32,624 bases of DNA from Alphaproteobacteria bacterium. Its GTDB lineage: Bacteria; Pseudomonadota; Alphaproteobacteria; Rhizobiales; Xanthobacteraceae. This document shows, one piece after another, positions 15,157 to 24,672 of the stretch; position 1 is the stretch's first letter, and the number at the start of each line of letters is the position of its first letter. Where the stretch lies: NCBI GenBank assembly GCA_021325315.1, contig JAJPHK010000071.1, positions 1 through 32,624 on the forward strand, read 5' to 3'. The notes under the pieces are model-generated. The model was not told where the DNA came from. It saw only the letters and a list, made by a program, of their open reading frames with translations, and did no database searches. The position numbers and the translations under genes are program-made.

Positions 15157-17442
15157 TCACCCGCTGATATTAAACGCCGCGAGGCCGGCCATGTTGACGA
15201 GATCGGTGTCTTTCGCCGAGAGCGGCACGATCTGCACCGAGCGGTCGAGGCCGACAAGAAGCGGCCCGATCACAGTCGCGCCGCCCAATTCCTGCAGCAT
15301 CTTGGTCGAGATCGACGCCGAGTGGAACGCCGGCATGATCAGGACGTTCGCCGCGTCCGTGAGCCGGTTGAACGGAAACGCGGTGCCAAGCTCGCGGTTC
15401 AGCGCCACGTCCGCGCCCATCTCGCCGTCGACTTCAAAATCGACGCCGCGCTCGTGCAGGATACGCACCGCTTCCTTCACGCGGTTGGAACGTTCCCCGG
15501 TCGGATTGCCGAAGGTGGAGAAGGCAAGCATCGCGACCCGCGGCTCGAAGCCGAGCCTGCGCGCGACGCCCGCTGCTTCGATTGCGATCTCCACGAGATC
15601 GTTCGCTTCCGGCATTTCGGTGACCGCGGTGTCGGCGACAAGCACAGTCTTTCCGCGCGCGAGCACGAGCGAAACGCCCATCACGCGGTGGCCCGGCTTC
15701 GGGTCGATCACGCGCCGGACGTCTTCAAGCACCACCGAATAGTTGCGGGTGACCCCCGACACCATCGAGTCGGCATCGCCCAGCGCCACCATGCAGGCCG
15801 CGAAATGGTTGCGGTCGTTGTTCACGAGCCGCTGCACGTCGCGATAAAGAAAGCCTTTCCGCTGCAGGCGTTCGTAGAGGTAGTTGGCGTAATCGGTATT
15901 GCGTGTGGAAAGCGCGGCGTTGTGAATTTCTATTCCGGCATGCAGGTCGACGCCCGCGTTCAAAGCCGCCTGCTTCACCCGGTCCTCGCGGCCGACCAGA
16001 ATGGGCACGCCCAGACCCTGCTGCGCGAAGCTCGCCGCCGCGCGGATCACCTGCTCCTCCTCGCCCTCGGCGAAGACGACGCGCTGCGGCTGCCGTTTCA
16101 GCCGCTCGAACACGCGCGACAAGAGGCCCGCGACGGGATCGCGCCGGGTGCGGAGCTGCTCCACGTAAGCGTTCATGTCGACGATGGGTTTCCTTGCGAC
16201 GCCCGAATCCATCGCGGCTTTCGCGACCGCCGGCGGCACCGCGAAAATCAAGCGCGGATCGAACGGGACGGGGATAATGTAATCGGCGCCGTATTTCGGC
16301 CGAGCGCCGTAGGCGGCGGCGACTTCGTCCGGCACGTCCTCGCGCGCGAGTTCCGCGAGCGCCTGCGCCGCCGCGATTTTCATTTCCATATTGATGGTGC
16401 TCGCGCGCACGTCGAGCGCGCCGCGGAAAATGTAGGGGAAGCCGAGAACGTTGTTGATCTGGTTCGGATAGTCCGAACGGCCCGTCGCCATGATCGCGTC
16501 CGAGCGGACTTCCGCGACTTCCTCGACCGTGATTTCGGGATCGGGGTTCGCCATCGCGAAGATGATCGGGTTTGGCGCCATCGACTTGATCATCTCACGG
16601 GTGAACGCCCCCTTCTGCGAAAGGCCGAATAGAATATCCGCGCCTTTCACCGCATCCACGAGCGTCCGGGCTTTGGTGTCGACCGCATGCGCCGACTTCC
16701 ACTGGTTCATGCCTTCCGTGCGGCCCTTGTAGATTACGCCCTTGGTGTCGCAGAGGATGACGTTGTTCGGCTGCAAGCCGAGCGCCTTCAAGAGTTCGAC
16801 GCAGGCGATGCCCGAGGCGCCTGCGCCGTTCACGACGAGCTTCGTCGTCTTGATGTCGCGGTTTGTGAGCTTGAGCGCGTTGATGACGCCCGCCGCCGCG
16901 ATGATCGCGGTGCCGTGCTGATCGTCATGGAAAACGGGGATGTCGAGCATCTCGCGCAGGCGCTGCTCGATGATGAAGCATTCCGGCGCCTTGATGTCCT
17001 CGAGATTGATGCCGCCGAAGGTCTGGCCGAGATAGCGCACGCAGTTGATGAATTGATCGGGGTCTTCTGTGTTCACTTCGAGATCGAAGCCGTCGATATC
17101 GGCGAAGCGTTTGAACAGAACCGCCTTGCCTTCCATGACCGGCTTCGCCGCGAGCGCGCCGCGATTTCCGAGACCGAGAATCGCCGTGCCGTTCGTGATC
17201 ACGGCGACGAGATTGCCCTTCACCGTGTAGTCGTAGGCGCGGCTCGGATCCTCGGCGATCGCGAGCACCGGTACCGCGACGCCCGGCGAATAGGCGAGCG
17301 AAAGATCGCGCTGCGTCGCCATTGGCTTCGTGGCGATCACTTCGAGTTTCCCCGGACGCCCTCCGGCGTGGAATTGCAGCGCCTCCTGATCGGTGAAGGT
17401 CGGACGGGGTGCTCGTTTCTTCTTCGGGGTGTCGGCTTTCAT
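15157..17442 (-). CDS. maeB: NADP-dependent malic enzyme, MaeB type with phosphotransacetylase-like domain
   Basis: A 761-residue fusion. Residues about 10-430 are malic enzyme ([30 protein letters not shown] and the dinucleotide site [11 protein letters not shown]), decarboxylating malate to pyruvate with reduction of NADP. Residues about 435-760 are a phosphotransacetylase-like domain ([37 protein letters not shown]). In this family that domain senses acetyl-CoA and related metabolites rather than catalysing acetyl transfer. The start at 17442 has AGGAA 6 bases upstream; upstream in-frame GTG at 17466 lacks such a site. It is divergent from mutS. Confidence 0.95.
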   Translation of the reverse strand: MKADTPKKKRAPRPTFTDQEALQFHAGGRPGKLEVIATKPMATQRDLSLAYSPGVAVPVLAIAEDPSRAYDYTVKGNLVAVITNGTAILGLGNRGALAAKPVMEGKAVLFKRFADIDGFDLEVNTEDPDQFINCVRYLGQTFGGINLEDIKAPECFIIEQRLREMLDIPVFHDDQHGTAIIAAAGVINALKLTNRDIKTTKLVVNGAGASGIACVELLKALGLQPNNVILCDTKGVIYKGRTEGMNQWKSAHAVDTKARTLVDAVKGADILFGLSQKGAFTREMIKSMAPNPIIFAMANPDPEITVEEVAEVRSDAIMATGRSDYPNQINNVLGFPYIFRGALDVRASTINMEMKIAAAQALAELAREDVPDEVAAAYGARPKYGADYIIPVPFDPRLIFAVPPAVAKAAMDSGVARKPIVDMNAYVEQLRTRRDPVAGLLSRVFERLKRQPQRVVFAEGEEEQVIRAAASFAQQGLGVPILVGREDRVKQAALNAGVDLHAGIEIHNAALSTRNTDYANYLYERLQRKGFLYRDVQRLVNNDRNHFAACMVALGDADSMVSGVTRNYSVVLEDVRRVIDPKPGHRVMGVSLVLARGKTVLVADTAVTEMPEANDLVEIAIEAAGVARRLGFEPRVAMLAFSTFGNPTGERSNRVKEAVRILHERGVDFEVDGEMGADVALNRELGTAFPFNRLTDAANVLIMPAFHSASISTKMLQELGGATVIGPLLVGLDRSVQIVPLSAKDTDLVNMAGLAAFNISG

Positions 17443-17571
17443 CATCGGTTCCTGTACTCGATTCACATGACAAATCGTGAAATGCAGCGGGCGTTCTTAT
17501 ACTCCCGCGGAGCCCACAGGAATACCTCGTCCTCCGATGAAAGAATGGGCTTGTTCTGCTAGCGTTTCCAG

Positions 17572-20292
17572 ATGCACGGGGAAAAAGCGCGGGAAGAAGA
17601 GACGGGCGGAGCAGGCGCGGAAAGCGTCCGCGTCACGCCCATGATGGAGCAATATATCGAGATCAAAGCCGCCAATCCGAACTGTCTCTTGTTCTACCGG
17701 ATGGGCGATTTTTACGAACTCTTCTTCGATGACGCGGAAGTGGCCTCACGCGCGCTCGGGATCGTGCTGACGAAACGCGGCAAGCATTTGGGCCGCGATA
17801 TTCCGATGTGCGGCGTGCCGGTCGAGAAATCCGACGAATATCTGCATCGCCTGATCGCGCTAGGCCATCGCGTCGCTGTCTGCGAGCAGGTGGAGGATCC
17901 GGCGGAAGCGAAAAAGCGCGGCTCGAAATCGGTGGTAAAGCGCGACGTGGTGCGGCTCGTCACACCCGGCACGCTCACCGAGGATTCGCTCCTGGAGGCG
18001 AGGCGGAACAACTGGCTGCTTTCGGTCGCGCGCGGGCGCCCGGCGAGCGACGCGGAACCCATCTATGCGCTCGCCTGGCTCGATATCTCGACCGGCGAAT
18101 TCCGCGTGATGAAGACCGATGCCGTTCGCCTGGCGGCCGAAATCGCGCGGCTCGATCCGGGCGAGATCATCGTGACCGACGCCGTGCATGACGACCCCGA
18201 ACTGCGCGCGTTTTGGCGCTCGCTGCCGGCGGTGACGCCTGTCACCAAGGATTTGTTCGACGGCGCGACCGCCGAGCGAAAGCTCGCGGGCTATTTCGGC
18301 GTGGCGACGGTCGATTCCTTCGGCTCGTTCTCGAGGCTGGAACTCTCCGCCGCCGCGGCGGCCGTGACTTACGTCGAGCGCACGCAGTTCGGAAAGAGGC
18401 CGAACTTGTCGCCGCCCGCGCGCGAGGCGGCGAGTTCCGTCTTGATGATCGACGCCGCGACACGCGCGAATCTGGAATTAATGCGCACGCTCTCCGGCGC
18501 GTTCGAGGGAAGCCTGCTTGCGACGATCGACCGCACGAAAACCACCGCCGGCGCGCGGCTTTTGGCGCGGCGGCTCGCGAGCCCCCTGGTCGATCCCTCG
18601 GAAATCAACGCGCGGCTCGATCTCGTCGATTATTTCGCGGACGATTCTTCGCTTCGCGGCGGTGTGCGCGCAGTGCTGGCAAGCGCCCCCGACTTGTCGC
18701 GGGCGCTGGCGCGGCTTTCGCTCTCGCGCGGCGGCCCGCGGGATCTCGCGGCCGTGCGAGATAGTCTCGCCGCCGCGAACGCGCTCGCGGATCGATTCAA
18801 GGATGCGAAGGACCTGCCGCCGGAACTTTTGGCGGCAATCAAAATACTCGGCGCGCCGAACCCTGCGCTGCAAGAGGAACTTATACGCGCGCTTGCCGAG
18901 CAACTGCCGCTTGCGGCGCGCGACGGCGGTTTCGTGCGCGCGGGCTATGATCGCGATCTCGACGGCGCGAACGAGCTCAAGGACGATTCGCGGAAAGTGA
19001 TTGCGCAACTGCAGGCGCGCTACGCCGGCGAGACGGGCCTGAAGGCCCTCAAGATCAAGCACAACAACATGCTCGGCTATTTCATCGAAGTCTCGGCGCA
19101 GCAGGGCGAAAAGCTCATGACGCCCGAGGCAAAGGCGACCTTCATGCACCGCCAGACGCTCGCGGGCGCGATGCGCTTCACTTCGGTGGAACTTGGCGAG
19201 CTCGAATCGAAAATCGTCGGCGCGGCCGAGCGGGCACTTGCACTGGAACTCGCGATTTTTGAACGGCTCACGAAAGAAGTGCTCGCGGCTGCCCATCAGC
19301 TGGAGGCGCTCGCCGATGCACTTGCTCGCATCGACGTGGCGGCGGCGTTGGCGGAGATCGCAATCTCCGAGGATTGGGTACGGCCCTTTGTCAACGACTC
19401 GCTGGAATTCGTTATCGAAGGCGGCCGCCATCCGGTGGTGGAAGCCGCGCTCAAGCGTGACGGCGGTCCGTTTGTCGCGAACGATTGCGATCTCTCCGCT
19501 CCCGAGAACGAAAACGCAGGCTCGATCTGGCTCGTCACCGGCCCGAACATGGCGGGCAAGTCGACCTTTCTCCGCCAGAACGCGCTGATCGCAATTCTTG
19601 CCCAGATCGGCTCTTTTGTTCCCGCGAAGCGCGCGAAAATCGGCGTAGTCGACCGGTTGTTCTCGCGCGTCGGCGCCGCCGACGATCTCGCGCGAGGCCG
19701 CTCCACCTTCATGGTCGAGATGGTCGAGACCGCTGCGATCTTGAATCAGGCCACCGAACGCTCGCTCGTGATCCTTGATGAAATCGGCCGCGGCACCGCG
19801 ACCTTCGACGGGCTCTCGATTGCCTGGGCGACGCTCGAGCATCTGCATGCGGTCAACAAATCCCGCGCGCTGTTTGCGACGCATTTTCACGAACTCACCG
19901 CGCTCGGAGCGAAACTCGACCGCATCGTGAACGCGACCGTCCGCGTCAAGGAATGGGAGGGCGACGTCGTCTTCCTGCATGAAGTCACGCCCGGCGTCGC
20001 CGACCGCTCCTATGGCATCCAGGTCGCGAAGCTCGCGGGGTTGCCGCCTGCCGTGATCGAGCGCGCCCGTGTTGTGCTCGCCGAGCTTGAAGCTTTGAAC
20101 CGCGGCTCGCCCGCGCAGAAACTTGCCGACGACCTGCCGCTGTTCTCCGCCGCGCGTCCGCAGCTGAAGCCGAAGAAAAGCGGGCTGGAAGACGCGCTCG
20201 ACGCCGTCGATCCCGATGCGCTGACGCCGCGCGAAGCGCTGGATGCACTCTACAAATTGAAAGCGCTGCGCAAGCAGGAAAAAGGCGGCTGA
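17572..20292 (+). CDS. mutS: DNA mismatch repair protein MutS
   Basis: A 906-residue mismatch-recognition ATPase. The N-terminal mismatch-binding domain carries the F-x-E motif in [10 protein letters not shown] (Phe47, Glu49). The core and clamp domains follow. The ATPase domain shows Walker [10 protein letters not shown] (657-665) and Walker [17 protein letters not shown] (about 733-748), then [10 protein letters not shown]-terminal tail for oligomerisation is present. Length and motifs are normal. No Shine-Dalgarno is seen before the ATG. The gene converges with the membrane-protein gene, and only 4 bases separate the two stop codons. Confidence 0.97.
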   Translation: MHGEKAREEETGGAGAESVRVTPMMEQYIEIKAANPNCLLFYRMGDFYELFFDDAEVASRALGIVLTKRGKHLGRDIPMCGVPVEKSDEYLHRLIALGHRVAVCEQVEDPAEAKKRGSKSVVKRDVVRLVTPGTLTEDSLLEARRNNWLLSVARGRPASDAEPIYALAWLDISTGEFRVMKTDAVRLAAEIARLDPGEIIVTDAVHDDPELRAFWRSLPAVTPVTKDLFDGATAERKLAGYFGVATVDSFGSFSRLELSAAAAAVTYVERTQFGKRPNLSPPAREAASSVLMIDAATRANLELMRTLSGAFEGSLLATIDRTKTTAGARLLARRLASPLVDPSEINARLDLVDYFADDSSLRGGVRAVLASAPDLSRALARLSLSRGGPRDLAAVRDSLAAANALADRFKDAKDLPPELLAAIKILGAPNPALQEELIRALAEQLPLAARDGGFVRAGYDRDLDGANELKDDSRKVIAQLQARYAGETGLKALKIKHNNMLGYFIEVSAQQGEKLMTPEAKATFMHRQTLAGAMRFTSVELGELESKIVGAAERALALELAIFERLTKEVLAAAHQLEALADALARIDVAAALAEIAISEDWVRPFVNDSLEFVIEGGRHPVVEAALKRDGGPFVANDCDLSAPENENAGSIWLVTGPNMAGKSTFLRQNALIAILAQIGSFVPAKRAKIGVVDRLFSRVGAADDLARGRSTFMVEMVETAAILNQATERSLVILDEIGRGTATFDGLSIAWATLEHLHAVNKSRALFATHFHELTALGAKLDRIVNATVRVKEWEGDVVFLHEVTPGVADRSYGIQVAKLAGLPPAVIERARVVLAELEALNRGSPAQKLADDLPLFSAARPQLKPKKSGLEDALDAVDPDALTPREALDALYKLKALRKQEKGG

Positions 20293-20296
20293 GTTT

Positions 20297-21091
20297 TTAC
20301 ACCGGCATGCCGCGCAGACGCACGGCATAAATCAAGAAGCCCCAGCTAAGACAGGCCGCGAGCCCGAGAAGAAGCGCTGGGCCGGAGCCGAGCGGCACGG
20401 CGGCCAAATGCAGCGTGATCGTGCCGAGGGCGAAGCCGGCAAGGCCCAGAATCGCGTTCGCCATCACCGCTGCGGCGGCGCGACCGCCCATGCTCCGGTG
20501 CATCACCAGCATGATGCTGGAAAACACGATCGGATAGCCCGCGATGAGCCCGCTCGCCTTCGGCCCGATGTGAAAGCTAAGCGTCACCACCGTTCCGACG
20601 AGCAACGCGACCAGCCCCGCACGCAAGACGAAATCGTACCAGCGTGCGCGGATCGCCGGCACGCGATAGTGCCGGAACTCCCGCGCGATCAGAAACGAGC
20701 AGACGATGGCGAGCACGTTCCACAAGATCGCGCCGGTAAGCGTCCACGCGATCGAATTCGCGATCCATGCGAGCGCGACCCATCCCGCGATCGCGGCACC
20801 TAAGCTCATCCACAGCGGCCGCTTCTGCGCAAGCAACGCGTAGATGAACGCGAAGACCACGTTGATCCCGTTCGTCACAAGCGTGCCGATCGCGCTCTCC
20901 GCAATGAACTGCGAACTATGGTCGAGCGAGAGAAAAATATAGACGGGTCCCGTGCTGATCGGGAGTGACGCGACGAGCCCGCCTACGAGCGGCCCCGCGC
21001 GTTCGGCGGTCACCGTAGCGACGATGAGAAAAGCGGCCGTCACCGCCATTCTCACAAAAAGCGTGAGCGCAAAATAAATTTCGGGAGACAT
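20297..21091 (-). CDS. Polytopic membrane protein of unknown function
   Basis: A 264-residue, strongly hydrophobic protein with about eight or nine predicted membrane helices (around residues 8-28, 35-54, 66-88, 96-112, 117-136, 155-173, 178-197, 206-226 and 236-257). I do not recognise a named family. The first and second halves share a Gly-rich helix motif ending in a proline: PLVGGLVASLPISTG (34-48) and KASGLIAGYPIVFSS (178-192). This suggests an internal duplication, as in many small transporters. It lies 21 bases downstream of the OsmC gene on the same strand, so the two are probably co-transcribed. A link to small-molecule export or stress is only a guess. Confidence 0.8.
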   Translation of the reverse strand: MSPEIYFALTLFVRMAVTAAFLIVATVTAERAGPLVGGLVASLPISTGPVYIFLSLDHSSQFIAESAIGTLVTNGINVVFAFIYALLAQKRPLWMSLGAAIAGWVALAWIANSIAWTLTGAILWNVLAIVCSFLIAREFRHYRVPAIRARWYDFVLRAGLVALLVGTVVTLSFHIGPKASGLIAGYPIVFSSIMLVMHRSMGGRAAAAVMANAILGLAGFALGTITLHLAAVPLGSGPALLLGLAACLSWGFLIYAVRLRGMPV

Positions 21092-21112
21092 GGATTTCGT
21101 CGTCGAATGGCC

Positions 21113-21619
21113 TCAGGCGCGTGCGAGCGTGACGTTCACCCTCGGCCCGCTCTTGATCGTTTGATAAACGACGCAATAGCGCTCGGTGAGCTTCAACAGC
21201 TGATCGAGTTTTTCCTGCGGCGCGCCGGTCTCCACATCGAAGCGAAGCCGGATTTCGCGGAAGCCCACGGGCGCGTCCTTCGCCACTCCCAGCGTGCCGC
21301 GAAAATCGAGGTCGCCTTCCGCCGAAACCGTGCCGGATTTCACCGGAATTTCGAGCGCGGTCGAAACCGCGCGCAAGGTCACGCCCGCGCAGGCGACAAG
21401 CGCCTCGAGGAGCATGTCGCCCGAGCACAATTCGCGTCCCGAGCCGCCGGTCGCCGGATGCAGGCCTGCGACCGCGAGCGCCCGCCCGGTCTCGACCTTG
21501 CAGGCGATCCCTTCGTCGAGCGAGCCCTTGGCTTTCAGGGTGATGACGGCGGCGTCCGGATTCTGCTTGTAGCGCTCCTTGAGCGGCGCCTGCAGCTCCC
21601 GCAATTTCGAAGAGTCCAT
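21113..21619 (-). CDS. OsmC/Ohr-family protein
   Basis: A 168-residue protein of the OsmC fold, which in characterised members reduces organic hydroperoxides with a reactive cysteine pair. Candidates are Cys77 in EALVACAGVTL, the usual first position on the central helix, and Cys149 in TERYCVVYQT, the usual second. A further Cys65 lies in RELCSGD. The family usually works as an intertwined dimer in the cytosol. The substrate here is unknown. It is divergent from glnD (152-base gap) and is followed by the membrane-protein gene. Confidence 0.88.
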   Translation of the reverse strand: MDSSKLRELQAPLKERYKQNPDAAVITLKAKGSLDEGIACKVETGRALAVAGLHPATGGSGRELCSGDMLLEALVACAGVTLRAVSTALEIPVKSGTVSAEGDLDFRGTLGVAKDAPVGFREIRLRFDVETGAPQEKLDQLLKLTERYCVVYQTIKSGPRVNVTLARA

Positions 21620-21771
21620 GGCTTTTCCTTCAATTTGAGCCCTGAAAGCGCGCTCCTTCTCGATCGGAACCGCTTACAGTATAGCCTGTTGCTCGCGCCC
21701 GCCCGGCGGTAAAGAGGGGCGAGCCACATGGCGTAGCAGATTCCTCCTTCAGGCAAAGACACTTAAATCGT

Positions 21772-24579
21772 ATGTCACGAGCATCACCGCGCCGCAGGCC
21801 TGAAATCGAAACCGCCGACCTGATCGATCTTCCGGCGGTGAAGGCCGAGATCGATCAGCTCCGCAAGGATTTCGAGGGCCGCGAGACCGACATGCGCGTC
21901 GAGTTTGCGCAACGCATGAAGCGCATTCTGCAAGAAGGTAGAAAGCGCGCGGAAGAATTGCTGCTCGAGGACGGTCACGGCACCGCCTGCGCCGAGCGGC
22001 TCTCGCACTTGATGGATACGATCATCCGGCTTGCCTATGATTTCGCGACCGGCGTGCTCTATCGCTCGTCGAATCCTTCCGCGAGCGAACGCATGGCGGT
22101 GGTCGCGGTCGGCGGCTACGGCCGCGGGCTCTTGGCGCCCGGCTCCGACATCGATCTTCTCTTTATTCTTCCGTACAAGCAGACCGCCTGGGGCGAGAGC
22201 GTCGCCGAAGCGATTCTCTACGCGCTCTGGGACATGGGGCTGAAAGTCGGCCACGCCACGCGCTCGGTGGACGAGTGTATCCGTCAGGCGCGCGCCGACA
22301 TGACGATCCGCACGACGGTTCTCGAAGCGCGTCTGATCACCGGCGACGAAACGCTCTTCAACGAGCTTACCGCGCGTTTCGACCGCGACATCGTGCAGGG
22401 AACGGCCGCCGAATTCGTCGCGGCGAAGCTCGCCGAGCGCGACGATCGCCACAAGCGCGCGGGCCAGTCGCGCTATCTCGTCGAGCCGAACGTGAAGGAC
22501 GGCAAGGGCGGCCTGCGCGATCTGCACACGCTCTTCTGGATCGCGAAATATGTCTATCGTGTGCGCAGCCTGCACGAGCTCGTGGAAAAGGGCGTGTTCA
22601 CGCGCGCGGAATACGAGCTCTTCCTCCGCTGCGGCGATTTCCTCTGGTCGGTGCGCTGCAACCTGCATTTCCTCACCGGCCGCGCCGAGGAGCGGCTGAA
22701 TTTCGACGTGCAGCAGGAAATGGCGATGCGCCTCGGTTACACCGAGCATCCGGGCCTGCGCGAGGTCGAGCGCTTTATGAAGCACTACTTCCTCGTCGCG
22801 AAGGACGTCGGCGACCTGACCGCCATTCTCTGCGCCGCGCTCGAGGAAATTCACGCCAAGATCGCGCCGCGGCTCGCGCGCGCTTTGGTGCGGCTCACGC
22901 GCCGCCACGCGCGGCCGATCAAGGGCGCGCCGGATTTCGTGATCGACACCGGCCGGCTGAACGTCGCCGGCGATAACGTCTTCGAACGCGATCCGGTGAA
23001 CCTGATTCGCATGTTTCACATTGCGGATCGCGAAGATCTCGACTTTCACCCCGATGCGCTGCGGCTCACGCGGCGCTCGCTTTCGCTGATCGACGCCGAT
23101 CTCCGCGACGACAAGGAGGCAAACAAGCTCTTTCTCGAAATCCTCTCGTCACGCAACGCACCGGAAATCGTGCTGCGCAAGATGAACGAGACGGGGGTGC
23201 TCGGCCGCTTCGTGCCGGAATTCGGGCGTGTGGTCGCGATGATGCAATTCAATCTCTATCATCACTACACGGTTGACGAGCATCTGCTCCGCTGCATCGG
23301 CGCGCTCGCCGAAATCGAGCGCAGTACGAATCCGGAAAACGGCCTCGCCAACGAATTGATGCGCGGGATCAAGAACCGCACGATCCTGTATGTGAGCCTG
23401 TTTTTGCACGACATCGCGAAAGGCCGCCCAGAGGATCATTCCATCGCCGGCGCGAAAATCGCGCGCAAGCTTTGCCCGCGCTTCGGCCTCAGCGCGCAGG
23501 AAACCGAAACCGTCGCGTGGCTGATCGAATATCACCTCACGATGTCGACGATCGCGCAGTCGCGCGATCTCTCCGACAGAAAGACAATCGAGGATTTCGC
23601 GGCGATCGTGCAGAATCTCGAGCGGCTGAAGCTTCTTCTCATCCTCACCACCGCCGATATCCGCGCGGTCGGTCCCGGCGTGTGGAACGGCTGGAAGGCG
23701 CAGCTTCTGCGCAACCTATATTACGAGACGGAGCCGGCCATCACCGGCGGCTTCTCGGAAGTGAACCGTTCGAAGCGGATCGAATTCGCGCAGGGAGAGT
23801 TCCGTGCGGCAATGACCGATTGGAGCGCGGAGCAGCTCGACGCCTATATTGCCCGCCACTATCCGCCGTATTGGTTGAAGGTGGATCTTGCACGCAAGGT
23901 TGCCGACGCTCGTTTCATCGCGGAAGTCGAGAAAGCCGGAAAGCCGCTCGCGACCCGCACGCGCATCGATGCCTCGCGCGGCGTCACGGAGCTGACGATT
24001 CTCGCGCAGGACCATCCGCGGCTCCTCTCGACGATTGCGGGGGCTTGCGCCGTCGCCGGCGGCAACATCGTCGACGCGCAGATTTTCACCACGACCGACG
24101 GGCTCGCGCTCGATACGATTTCGATCTCGCGCGAATTCGACCACGACGAGGACGAGGAACGCCGCGCCGCAAGAATCGCCGAGGGCATAGAAAAGACGCT
24201 GAAAGGCGAAATGCGCCTGCCCGAAGTCGTCGCCCGCCGTGCGAAGCAGCGCTACACTGCGTTTTCCATCGTGCCGGAAATTGCCGTCAACAACGCCTGG
24301 TCCGACCGCTACAGCGTGATCGAAGTCTCCGGTCTCGACCGGCCGGGGCTTCTCTACGATCTCACCAACACGCTTTCGCGCCTGAACCTCAACATCGCCT
24401 CGGCGCATATTGCGACCTTCGGCGAGCGTGCGGTCGACGTTTTTTATGTCACCGACCTTACGGGCGGGAAAATCCGCTCCATCCAGCGCACGGCCGCGAT
24501 CAAGCGGGCGCTTTCGCAGCTGTTCGAGGCCCCCGCCGAACGGGGAAAGCCCGCAAAACGCACCCGCGCCGCGCGCTAA
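21772..24579 (+). CDS. glnD: Bifunctional [protein-PII] uridylyltransferase/uridylyl-removing enzyme GlnD
   Basis: A 935-residue nitrogen-status sensor that uridylylates PII proteins when glutamine is low and removes UMP when it is high. The nucleotidyltransferase site is GGYGRG (114-119) with metal ligands Asp126 and Asp128 in GSDIDLL. The HD hydrolase domain shows HHYTVDEHLL (about 497) and LFLHDIAKGRPEDHS (about 544). Two glutamine-binding ACT domains follow (starting about 738 with TELTILAQDHPRLL and about 846 with YSVIEVSGLDRPGLL). All catalytic residues expected of an active bifunctional enzyme are visible. There is no obvious Shine-Dalgarno. Confidence 0.97.
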   Translation: MSRASPRRRPEIETADLIDLPAVKAEIDQLRKDFEGRETDMRVEFAQRMKRILQEGRKRAEELLLEDGHGTACAERLSHLMDTIIRLAYDFATGVLYRSSNPSASERMAVVAVGGYGRGLLAPGSDIDLLFILPYKQTAWGESVAEAILYALWDMGLKVGHATRSVDECIRQARADMTIRTTVLEARLITGDETLFNELTARFDRDIVQGTAAEFVAAKLAERDDRHKRAGQSRYLVEPNVKDGKGGLRDLHTLFWIAKYVYRVRSLHELVEKGVFTRAEYELFLRCGDFLWSVRCNLHFLTGRAEERLNFDVQQEMAMRLGYTEHPGLREVERFMKHYFLVAKDVGDLTAILCAALEEIHAKIAPRLARALVRLTRRHARPIKGAPDFVIDTGRLNVAGDNVFERDPVNLIRMFHIADREDLDFHPDALRLTRRSLSLIDADLRDDKEANKLFLEILSSRNAPEIVLRKMNETGVLGRFVPEFGRVVAMMQFNLYHHYTVDEHLLRCIGALAEIERSTNPENGLANELMRGIKNRTILYVSLFLHDIAKGRPEDHSIAGAKIARKLCPRFGLSAQETETVAWLIEYHLTMSTIAQSRDLSDRKTIEDFAAIVQNLERLKLLLILTTADIRAVGPGVWNGWKAQLLRNLYYETEPAITGGFSEVNRSKRIEFAQGEFRAAMTDWSAEQLDAYIARHYPPYWLKVDLARKVADARFIAEVEKAGKPLATRTRIDASRGVTELTILAQDHPRLLSTIAGACAVAGGNIVDAQIFTTTDGLALDTISISREFDHDEDEERRAARIAEGIEKTLKGEMRLPEVVARRAKQRYTAFSIVPEIAVNNAWSDRYSVIEVSGLDRPGLLYDLTNTLSRLNLNIASAHIATFGERAVDVFYVTDLTGGKIRSIQRTAAIKRALSQLFEAPAERGKPAKRTRAAR

Positions 24580-24586
24580 ATCGCGC

Positions 24587-24601
24587 TTAACCGCGCCTTA
24601 A
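24587..24601 (+). promoter_or_regulatory. Candidate CtrA-binding site upstream of the penicillin-binding protein gene
   Basis: TTAA (24587-24590), seven bases, then TTAA (24598-24601) fits the TTAA-N7-TTAA core of the alphaproteobacterial cell-cycle regulator CtrA. A further TTAAC half-site starts at 24622. The site lies about 75-85 bases before the ATG of a peptidoglycan synthase, where cell-cycle control would make sense. In such GC-rich DNA a spaced TTAA pair is not very common, but this remains a motif match only. Confidence 0.4.
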
Positions 24602-24672
24602 ATTGCCGCATTTACATCTGCTTAACGGTAACGGCGCCGCGTTCTGCGCCGCTCCGGGATGGATGCGATTCA

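Noticed and set aside
14650-16632. 660-residue plus-strand frame opposite maeB
   Set aside because: Composition is rich in Arg/His/Asp without any domain, and it overlaps the well-supported kinase and MaeB genes. Similar long shadows at 1631-2878, 6647-8533, 10943-12430 and 18478-20328 were rejected for the same reason.
17443-17466. Upstream GTG start for maeB
   Set aside because: AGGAA lies between this GTG and the ATG at 17442 at the right distance for the latter, so the later start is favoured.
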